5,361 nucleotides of DNA from Desulfobacterales bacterium. Lineage in GTDB: Bacteria > Desulfobacterota > Desulfobacteria > Desulfobacterales > JAUCGF01. Both the position numbers and the translations under genes were made by a program. Location of the stretch: positions 1 to 5,361 of the forward strand of contig JAOZRC010000412.1 in NCBI GenBank assembly GCA_029940345.1, read 5' to 3'. Positions 1-4,146 of this stretch are shown here, one piece after another. Under the pieces are notes generated by a model, which had not been told where the DNA came from, ran no database searches, and was given only the letters and a program-made list of their open reading frames with translations. Positions within the stretch are counted from its first letter, which is position 1; every line of letters starts with the position of its first letter.

Positions 1-204
1 GAAAGACTGTTCCCCTCCGTTCCTCCGCTCTGCTTAACTTTCGCACTCCATAGTTACCGATTACATTTGAATTTGAATAGCATACAAATTCTTCAATAGC
101 AGTAATTCAATATTTTAATGTGTTTTAGTATGACTTATTTGGCAAATATAGCCTCGCAACGATAGGTGAAACACCACTCCGATACTAAGGATTCCCAAAA
201 CGAT

Positions 205-1125
205 TCATACAAAAAGCTCCGTACTCAGATACCGTTCCCCCGTGCTTGGTAAAATGACAACAATTCGTTTTTCTTTGAAATCGCGATGTTTGGCGACCTG
301 AAGCGCAGCCCAAACGGCGGCTCCGGATGAAATGCCGCAAAGGATTCCTTCCGTATGGGCGAGTTGGCGAGCGATTTCAAAGGCATCTTTGTTGGTAACG
401 GTGATCACTTCATCAATCAGGGTGCGATCCAATATTTCCGGCACAAAACCGGCACCGATTCCTTGAATTTTATGAGGTCCGGCCTTGCCACCGGATAACA
501 CCGGTGAAGCCTCTGGTTCCACCGCAATACTTTTAAAAGCGGAATTACGTTTTTTCAGCACTTGTGACACGCCGGTGATCGTACCGCCTGTGCCAACGCC
601 GGCTACCAGGACATCGACCTGGCCGTCAGTGTCCCGCCAAATCTCTTCGGCCGTGGTTTCCCGATGAATTTTCGGATTGGCCGGATTAGCAAACTGGTTG
701 GGCATAAAAGCATTTTCATTTTCATCACAAATTTGGCCGGCTTTTTCAATTGCGCCTTTCATTCCGTTGGCACCCGGCGTCAGAACCAGTTCTGCACCGA
801 GATGACGTAACAATTTACACCGTTCAATGCTCATTGTGTCCGGCATTGTCAGACAAAGGCGCAACCCTTTGGAGGCGCATATAAACGCCAGACCAATTCC
901 GGTATTTCCGCTCGTCGGTTCCACGATAAGCGTTTCAGAGCCAATCGAGCCATCGGCCACACCGGCTTGAATCATCGCAGAAGCGATGCGGTCTTTAACG
1001 CTGCCGAGCGGATTAAAATATTCCAGTTTAGCCCAAATTTCAGCCAAAGCGTTTTCAGCAATGCGGTTGAGTCGCACCATCGGTGTAGCACCGACTGTTT
1101 CTTCCATGTTTTTGTATAGTGTCAT
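205..1125 (-). CDS. cysK: Cysteine synthase (O-acetylserine sulfhydrylase, PLP-dependent)
   Basis: Makes L-cysteine and acetate from O-acetylserine and sulfide, in the cytoplasm. The protein is 306 aa from the chosen start, normal for CysK. Family hallmarks are visible in order: TPMVRLNRI near the N-terminus; NPLGSVKDR, whose lysine (about residue 44) carries PLP; the substrate loop TSGNTG (71-76); the phosphate-binding GTGGT (178-182); GISSGA near 264-269; and the C-terminal [10 protein letters not shown]. The NPLGSVKDR and GERYLST signatures favour CysK over CysM, though use of thiosulfate cannot be excluded. I chose the ATG at 1125 because an AGGA lies 7 nt upstream. An in-frame ATG at 1155 would add ten residues but has only a weak purine stretch, and the ATG at 1128 is also possible. 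A terminator at 1432-1463 separates it from the sulfur operon, so it is probably transcribed separately. No convincing promoter was identified. Confidence 0.95.
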   Translation of the reverse strand: MTLYKNMEETVGATPMVRLNRIAENALAEIWAKLEYFNPLGSVKDRIASAMIQAGVADGSIGSETLIVEPTSGNTGIGLAFICASKGLRLCLTMPDTMSIERCKLLRHLGAELVLTPGANGMKGAIEKAGQICDENENAFMPNQFANPANPKIHRETTAEEIWRDTDGQVDVLVAGVGTGGTITGVSQVLKKRNSAFKSIAVEPEASPVLSGGKAGPHKIQGIGAGFVPEILDRTLIDEVITVTNKDAFEIARQLAHTEGILCGISSGAAVWAALQVAKHRDFKEKRIVVILPSTGERYLSTELFV

Positions 1126-1130
1126 CATTT

Positions 1131-1136
1131 GATCCT
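1131..1136 (-). promoter_or_regulatory. Ribosome binding site deciding the cysK start
   Basis: On the minus strand this reads AGGATC. Its AGGA core is 4 nt before the ATG at 1128 and 7 nt before the ATG at 1125. The second spacing is the more usual one and gives an N-terminus (MTLYKN) of normal CysK length. The longer candidate start at 1155 lacks a comparable site. Confidence 0.5.
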
Positions 1137-1216
1137 GTTTTATGGGAAGTCTCATTTCTTTGCTCTTGCTATTTTATCTTTCGACCTGTGCAACTAAAAT
1201 GTGATATTCCTCAAAA

Positions 1217-1275
1217 GCTCCGTCAGAGCGGCATGTTTGTAGCACAATTGGCCTAAATGCCGTCAGAGTCCCATG
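1217..1275. repeat. Degenerate direct-repeat pair with a small palindrome (REP-like)
   Basis: Two related 19-nt copies start 40 bp apart, at 1217-1235 and 1257-1275. They share CCGTCAGAG exactly and both end in CATG; 13 of 19 positions agree. The first copy also forms a short hairpin, GCTC and GAGC around a 5-nt loop. The style resembles dispersed intergenic REP-like repeats found in many environmental bacteria. Membership of a particular family cannot be shown from this window. Confidence 0.45.
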
Positions 1276-1431
1276 CGAAAAACATAATTTCCGCACTCCG
1301 GAACTGCACTTGGCCATGATTTGTGAGCAGGATACCTCTTGAGGATGCTGAATCTTTCAATAATTTTTGAACTGGATACAAATAAAATCCCTTCTTATCT
1401 GAAATCCTTGTAGTTATCAGAAAAATTTGGC

Positions 1432-1463
1432 AAAAAAAAGCGCCTTTTCAAAAAGGCGCTTTT
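1432..1463 (-). terminator. Rho-independent terminator ending the sulfur operon
   Basis: On the minus strand a 9-bp stem (AAAAGCGCC with GGCGCTTTT) is closed by a 10-nt loop that can itself pair partly (TTTT with AAAA). The stem runs directly into eight T residues (A run at 1432-1439 on the plus strand). This is a textbook intrinsic terminator, about 130 nt after the cytochrome stop codon. On the plus strand the same hairpin is followed by only four T, so its main direction is minus. Confidence 0.88.
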
Positions 1464-1511
1464 GATTTACACCCAGTTAGGAAACTGTTACAAAATAACA
1501 TCCCGGTTTTA

Positions 1512-1564
1512 GGAGTGCGAGCTTTCGCTTGCGTTTACAGATGGCAAGCTGAAGCTTGCACTCC
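1512..1564. repeat. BIME-like double palindrome (two REP-like units head to head)
   Basis: A 21-nt left arm (1512-1532) and a 21-nt right arm (1544-1564) are reverse complements at 18 of 21 positions, with an 11-nt loop between. Each arm is also a hairpin by itself: the right arm has GCAAGC and GCTTGC around TGAA, and the left has GCGAGC and GCTTGC around TTTC with one G-T pair. CCCGG at 1502-1506 and CCGGG at 1563-1567 could extend the base. This nested design is what REP pairs (BIMEs) look like. It lies in the 3' untranslated region of the cytochrome gene, where such hairpins often protect mRNA ends. Confidence 0.7.
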
Positions 1565-1592
1565 GGGTGAGGAAGTTAAAGGGTCACAATAC

Positions 1593-1928
1593 TTATTTAC
1601 ATTTGGCCGGTGATGGCGAGTCGGCCGCGTACTTATGCAAATAGGTATAAATATCATTCACATCTTTTTCATTCAGTTTTGCGAATTCCTCTTTGCATTT
1701 ATACGTGTCAATTTTCTCTTGTTTGAATGCAGCAGTCCATTGATCCATGGTTTTGCTGGAAGGACTTAACTCTTTGCCCTCTGCACCTTCTTTGTGACAG
1801 TCGCGGCAACTTTTACGGAAAAGGAATTTACCCTTGCGAGGATTACCTTTCTCTTCCGCAAATGCCAGACCAAAAGTGGTGAATAGAAAAACGGCTGCCA
1901 ATAACACTAATACCAATTTCTTACCCAT
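1593..1928 (-). CDS. Secreted mono-haem c-type cytochrome
   Basis: A small 111-aa electron carrier, expected in the periplasm. Residues 1-24 form a Sec signal peptide: KK near the start, a hydrophobic core of about 18 residues, and a likely cut after AFA. The single haem c site is CRDCH (41-45). Met61, in KTMDQW, is a candidate distal ligand, and the helix with IYTYLHKYAAD near the C-terminus matches the last helix of class I cytochromes. Two extra cysteines, Cys78 and Cys110, lie outside the haem motif and could form a disulfide or carry sulfur. AGGAG sits 5 nt before the ATG. It is the last gene of the operon, 53 nt after the DsrE-family gene and followed by the BIME and terminator. Its position with sulfur-transfer genes suggests it takes or gives electrons in the same pathway. 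The partner is unknown. Confidence 0.9.
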   Translation of the reverse strand: MGKKLVLVLLAAVFLFTTFGLAFAEEKGNPRKGKFLFRKSCRDCHKEGAEGKELSPSSKTMDQWTAAFKQEKIDTYKCKEEFAKLNEKDVNDIYTYLHKYAADSPSPAKCK

Positions 1929-1981
1929 AATAGCTCCTTTTTATGAAAAAATTAATAAAAAATAAAACGCGAATCAAAGCG

Positions 1982-2287
1982 TTAAAAAACGACATAACGG
2001 TCTGCATTGGTAATCATTTCCGCATTACGCGCCTGGGTTGCAAAGTCTTTGAAGCCCACCCCGGGGACATCGCCTTCTAAGCCGTTAGCGCGGAAACTCA
2101 CATCACACACGGAAAGCTTTGCTTTACCCACCAATTTTTCAAAATCGGCTGACTGGGTGAGCATCACGCCCGGGCCGCTGAAAAATATTTCCACATCTTT
2201 GCCTTTGGCCTGGGCGGCTCCGGCCAAATTGATGACATAATCAAGATGCTTATCCGTACCTACTAAAATTCCTAATGTTTCAGCCAT
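1982..2287 (-). CDS. DsrE-family sulfur-transfer protein with one candidate persulfide cysteine
   Basis: A 101-aa cytoplasmic protein of the DsrE/TusD fold. The N-terminus (ETLGILVGTD) is the first beta strand, followed by a helix (YVINLAGAAQAKG), a second strand with IFFSGPGV, and a central SVCDVSF holding the only cysteine, Cys61. In this family the cysteine at about this place accepts sulfur as a persulfide, as in DsrE and TusD. The end, ADRYVVF, fits the last strand. The full length matches the family. An AGGA lies 6 nt before the ATG. It sits between a repeat-rich gap and the cytochrome gene. A weak 5-bp hairpin (AACGC with GCGTT, 1966-1983) followed by T-rich sequence overlaps its stop codon and might reduce read-through. 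Assignment to the family is firm; a one-to-one match with DsrE of sulfur oxidisers is not claimed. Confidence 0.87.
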   Translation of the reverse strand: MAETLGILVGTDKHLDYVINLAGAAQAKGKDVEIFFSGPGVMLTQSADFEKLVGKAKLSVCDVSFRANGLEGDVPGVGFKDFATQARNAEMITNADRYVVF

Positions 2288-2323
2288 AAGATTTCCTTTA
2301 TTCTAAATTATTTTGTTTTCTTA

Positions 2324-2462
2324 GCATCCTTCATAATTGCCAAAAAGCAGTGTGCCCTTTTTATATTTCGTCCCTACGGGACTTGCCCCCGTTAGTATAC
2401 TTTTTTCTATAGATATTATGTCCCTAACGGGACAAAGTGGTAAACCGCTAAATGAAGGATGC
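2324..2462. repeat. 139-bp MITE-like element with 11-bp terminal inverted repeats
   Basis: The ends GCATCCTTCAT (2324-2334) and ATGAAGGATGC (2452-2462) are exact reverse complements. Inside are two nearly identical small hairpins, GTCCC-TAC-GGGAC (2370-2382) and GTCCC-TAAC-GGGAC (2420-2433), separated by an AT-rich 37-nt stretch. A GTTTTC occurs just outside each end (2315-2320 and 2464-2469), but not directly adjoining, so a target-site duplication is doubtful. No transposase is encoded. Confidence 0.5.
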
Positions 2463-2473
2463 CGTTTTCCACA

Positions 2474-2516
2474 TTCAATGTTCGATGTTGGACGTTCGAT
2501 GTTCGACGTTCATCTG
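2474..2516. repeat. Heptamer tandem array (consensus TTCGAYG, about six copies)
   Basis: Successive 7-nt units read TTCAATG, TTCGATG, TTGGACG, TTCGATG and TTCGACG, then a degenerate TTCATCTG. The inner four also form two 14-nt units that differ at one position (2481-2494 and 2495-2508). It looks like a short slippage-prone array inside the repeat-rich gap. Confidence 0.65.
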
Positions 2517-2545
2517 TTCGTCTTTTATTGCGAAGCATCGGGTTT

Positions 2546-2608
2546 AATACCCCGCCCCTTGGGGCGTTCAATGCTTTTCAGAATACCCCGTCCGCTTGCG
2601 GCGGGGTA
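2546..2608. repeat. Pair of GC-rich hairpins sharing AATACCCCG
   Basis: AATACCCCG occurs at 2546-2554 and again at 2582-2590. The first is followed by a hairpin, CGCCCC-TT-GGGGCG (2553-2566). The second opens a longer one (2584-2608) in which TACCCCG pairs with CGGGGTA and the stem continues through CCGC and GCGG with one bulged T. The second hairpin starts 2 nt after the stop codon of the 168-aa gene. No T run follows on the minus strand, so it is more likely an mRNA-stabilising or REP-like structure than an intrinsic terminator. Confidence 0.6.
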
Positions 2609-2610
2609 GT

Positions 2611-3117
2611 TTATTCCAAGATAACGCCTTTCAGTTTATCTATAACCATTTGACGAATGTTCTTATCATTTGCGTATTTTAGAATCAACAAAAAAACCGC
2701 TTCCCGCAGAAAATCCGCTTCATCCTTAGTTTTATTTCCTTCCACTTCAGACAATGCCAGAAAAATATCATTCACATCCGAACTGATGGCAGTAGATACG
2801 GTGATTGTATTAGGGCCGAGTTCGGCGAGTGATTTCTTTTCGCCATCGACCACCCTTGCATCTTCTTTGGAAACGTAATCGGCGCAAACATCATCGGTCG
2901 GTGCGTAATCAGTCAGGATTTGATAACATTCCATAGCCTTATCGACATAGTGCTGTTTTAACAACTCCTCGCCCACTGATTTAACGACACGACGGGCTAA
3001 TAAAGCGTTTTCGCTGTTTACATCGTTATTGATAAGCACTTTTTGGGCCGCATCAATAGCGCCCACATAGCAGCCACAATTCTCCTGAACAATAGCGGAG
3101 GCCAGATCCTTATCCAT
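2611..3117 (-). CDS. Uncharacterised 168-aa cytoplasmic protein in the sulfur operon
   Basis: I do not recognise this family. The protein is complete, with GGAGG 8 nt before the ATG. It has no signal peptide and no membrane segment. It looks largely helical: two helical parts (about 1-70 and 113-165) are joined by a more polar linker with TITVSTA. It carries four cysteines, Cys14 and Cys16 in a CGC motif near the N-terminus, then Cys64 and Cys78. The stretch from YVDKAMECYQIL to DYAPTDD recalls a TPR-like helix pair, but that is only an impression. It lies between the short DsrH-like gene and the DsrE-family gene in the same direction, so a role in the same sulfur relay is a fair inference. 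The CGC pair could bind a metal, make a disulfide or carry sulfur. No function is assigned. Confidence 0.85.
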   Translation of the reverse strand: MDKDLASAIVQENCGCYVGAIDAAQKVLINNDVNSENALLARRVVKSVGEELLKQHYVDKAMECYQILTDYAPTDDVCADYVSKEDARVVDGEKKSLAELGPNTITVSTAISSDVNDIFLALSEVEGNKTKDEADFLREAVFLLILKYANDKNIRQMVIDKLKGVILE

Positions 3118-3216
3118 TTGATTTTCCTCCTTTTTTATAATGCCTTTTTTTAAAAATGATTAACGCTTGATGAGCGTAAATCGTAGCTCGCCTGGCGCCA
3201 AGCCGGATGACAGTTC

Positions 3217-3390
3217 CTACCACCAGCAGACCACTTTATCGTGGGCAAAAATATCATCCACCAGACGTGACCAGTCTACATCTCCCTGGTAAAGCGGTGC
3301 CACGGTTGATTCCTTGCCTTCAGACAAAATATCAATAAATTTTTCAACATTCAGGTCCGCCTCGCTTCTTAAAACATGTAATATTTTCAT
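3217..3390 (-). CDS. Very short TusB/DsrH-like protein (57 aa)
   Basis: A short gene with ATG at 3390, TAG at 3217 and AGGA 8 nt upstream of the start. The protein begins MKILHVLRSE, close to the MLHTLHRS start of TusB, and continues with a LSEG also found in TusB. It ends with DKVVCWW, resembling the HD-V-SW type end of DsrH. TusB and DsrH have about 95-102 residues, so roughly 40 residues of the middle of the fold are missing. The only cysteine is Cys55, three residues from the end, whereas the DsrH cysteine is near residue 20. It follows the DsrE/F-like gene by 37 nt. I infer a compact DsrH-type subunit, perhaps pairing with the neighbouring DsrE/F-like proteins. The alternative is an unrelated small protein with similar ends. 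That the frame is coding is well supported by its ribosome site, position and clean reading frame. Confidence 0.75.
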   Translation of the reverse strand: MKILHVLRSEADLNVEKFIDILSEGKESTVAPLYQGDVDWSRLVDDIFAHDKVVCWW

Positions 3391-3427
3391 GATTGCTTTC
3401 CTTTAAACCGTTATAATAGCCATCATA

Positions 3428-3715
3428 CTAAAAGGGGATGATCAGGTCCATTTCTTTCAATTTTGCAGCCATCTCCCCTATGGTTGCACGTTGAAATCCA
3501 TATTTTTCCACATTAGCATCATTATTGGAAAAACGTTCACCTTCCATCTCATCCAGGAACTCCATGTTATCGGAATAGGCCTCATCCATAGTGCCGATTT
3601 CATGATCAATAACAAACATTTTAATGTCCACCTGATCTAAAAGTGCTCCCAGACTGATTCGCAACCCTTCGTATTGTTGCCCCACATCTTTGATTAATAC
3701 AGCCACTTTTTTCAT
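3428..3715 (-). CDS. DsrE/F-like protein without cysteine
   Basis: A 95-aa cytoplasmic protein. It starts MKKVAVLIKD, a typical first strand of the DsrE/DsrF/TusC fold, followed by YEGLRISLG, which resembles the DsrF/TusC helix, and a second strand with KMFVID. The last residues, MDLIIPF, fit the final strand. There is no cysteine at all, so it cannot itself carry a persulfide and would act as a structural or docking subunit, as suggested for non-cysteine members of DsrEFH complexes. The start at 3715 was preferred over the much longer open frame reaching 3841, because that extension lies wholly inside tusA in another frame. The tusA stop is only 4 nt upstream, with an AAGG in the end of tusA as ribosome site, so the two are probably translationally coupled. 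Assignment to DsrF specifically is an inference. Confidence 0.8.
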   Translation of the reverse strand: MKKVAVLIKDVGQQYEGLRISLGALLDQVDIKMFVIDHEIGTMDEAYSDNMEFLDEMEGERFSNNDANVEKYGFQRATIGEMAAKLKEMDLIIPF

Positions 3716-3719
3716 TTTA

Positions 3720-3965
3720 TCAACCTTTTTTAATATAGTATTTGGTGTACCCTTCCGGATCATCCACCATGCCCAAAAACGCATTGCCACCTTTGTTGGC
3801 AAAGTCGGGGATATCATTCTTGGAACCCGGATCGTCACCAAAAACTTCCAGCGTCTGATCCGCTTTCATCCCTTTTAGCTCCTTTTTGGTTTTTAACATC
3901 GGCATTGGGCAAGTCAACCCGCGAGTGTCTAACGTTTTATCAGGTGTAATTGAATTTAAATCCAT
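3720..3965 (-). CDS. tusA: TusA-family sulfur carrier protein
   Basis: A small (81-aa) cytoplasmic sulfur carrier that holds sulfur as a persulfide on one cysteine and passes it between donor and acceptor proteins. The family signature is clear: DTRGLTCPMPML, with Cys19 in the CPxP motif, then DDPGSKNDIPDF and the following helix and strand. The frame is open 25 codons further upstream, but that part is repeat sequence. The ATG at 3965 has an excellent AAAGGAGG and gives the normal TusA length, so it is chosen. In E. coli a TusA-like protein (YedF) is also encoded beside the transporter-like YedE, the same pairing as here. It lies between the YeeE/YedE gene and the DsrE/F-like gene, and it is the natural link between transport and the DsrE-type proteins. 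Confidence 0.95.
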   Translation of the reverse strand: MDLNSITPDKTLDTRGLTCPMPMLKTKKELKGMKADQTLEVFGDDPGSKNDIPDFANKGGNAFLGMVDDPEGYTKYYIKKG

Positions 3966-3969
3966 GCTT

Positions 3970-3977
3970 CCTCCTTT
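3970..3977 (-). promoter_or_regulatory. Strong ribosome binding site deciding the tusA start
   Basis: AAAGGAGG on the minus strand ends 4 nt before the ATG at 3965. It adjoins the base of the 161-bp palindrome, so folding of that palindrome in the mRNA would leave this site single-stranded right beside the stem. Confidence 0.8.
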
Positions 3978-4138
3978 GAGCCCGTTTGAAAAAGTCTTAA
4001 ATCGGCTGCAAAAGCGTGAGAACGGCTCTGATTTCCGCAAATTTTAGAGCAATAGGCTGGCTATTACCATAAAATCTGCGAAAATCAGCCCTCGCTCTCA
4101 CACTTTTTCGCTTCGATTACGACTTTTCACAAAGGCTC
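3978..4138. repeat. 161-bp imperfect palindrome, MITE-like, between the transporter gene and tusA
   Basis: Two 78-nt arms (3978-4055 and 4061-4138) surround a 5-nt centre. Reading the right arm in reverse complement, both start GAGCC and both contain GAAAA, GTC, AATCG, AAAG, GTGAGA and CTGATTT, then CGCA, ATTTT and a final AATAG, in the same order. By eye about three quarters of positions agree with a few one-base gaps. The element fills nearly the whole gap, stopping 8 nt from the transporter stop codon and touching the tusA ribosome site. It encodes nothing. In RNA it would make one very long hairpin within the operon transcript. Confidence 0.85.
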
Positions 4139-4146
4139 TTAAATAA

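Larger units (their letters stand above)
1156..1592. other. 437-bp intergenic region between cysK and the cytochrome gene
   Basis: No coding frame is supported here. From right to left it holds a BIME-like double hairpin (1512-1564), an intrinsic terminator for the minus-strand operon (1432-1463), an AT-rich stretch (about 1345-1430), and a degenerate repeat pair (1217-1275). The cysK promoter should lie between about 1156 and 1430 on the minus strand. A TAAAAT at about 1170-1175 could be a -10 box, but no good -35 box sits at the right distance, so no promoter is called. Confidence 0.6.
2288..2610. other. 323-bp intergenic region made mostly of repeats
   Basis: No gene is supported on either strand; plus-strand frames that open here run straight through repeat sequence and have no ribosome binding site. 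The region contains a 139-bp element with terminal inverted repeats (2324-2462), a heptamer tandem array (2474-2516), and two GC-rich hairpins (2546-2608). It lies inside the sulfur operon, so the DsrE and cytochrome genes either depend on read-through or have an unrecognised promoter here. Confidence 0.7.

Noticed and set aside
165..175. Hairpin downstream of cysK as its terminator
   Set aside because: The stem is only 4 bp (GGTG with CACC) with a 3-nt loop and no T run follows; no terminator for cysK could be supported.
485..667. Plus-strand open frame inside cysK
   Set aside because: It is antisense to a gene with full family motifs, has no ribosome site and resembles nothing known.
1966..1983. 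Possible terminator between the DsrE-family gene and the cytochrome gene
   Set aside because: A 5-bp stem with an 8-nt loop overlapping the stop codon is too weak to call, though T-rich sequence follows. At most it could attenuate.
1217..2608. CRISPR array or tRNA gene among the repeats
   Set aside because: Repeats differ in sequence and spacing with no regular spacers, and no cloverleaf with a T-arm or CCA end was seen.
2337..2653. Plus-strand open frames of 64 and 90 codons across the repeat-rich gap
   Set aside because: They read through the inverted-end element, the heptamer array and the GC-rich hairpins, giving low-complexity peptides, and have no ribosome site.
3163..3177. Possible intrinsic terminator between the DsrH-like gene and the 168-aa gene
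   Set aside because: The stem is only 5 bp (ACGCT with AGCGT) and the following sequence on the minus strand is only loosely T-rich.
3716..3841. Longer start for the 95-aa DsrE/F-like protein
   Set aside because: The extra 42 residues are an out-of-frame reading of tusA; the ATG at 3715 begins exactly at the first strand of the fold, right after the tusA stop.
3966..4040. 25-codon N-terminal extension of TusA
   Set aside because: It is translated palindrome sequence; TusA proteins start near the chosen ATG, which has a near-perfect ribosome site.
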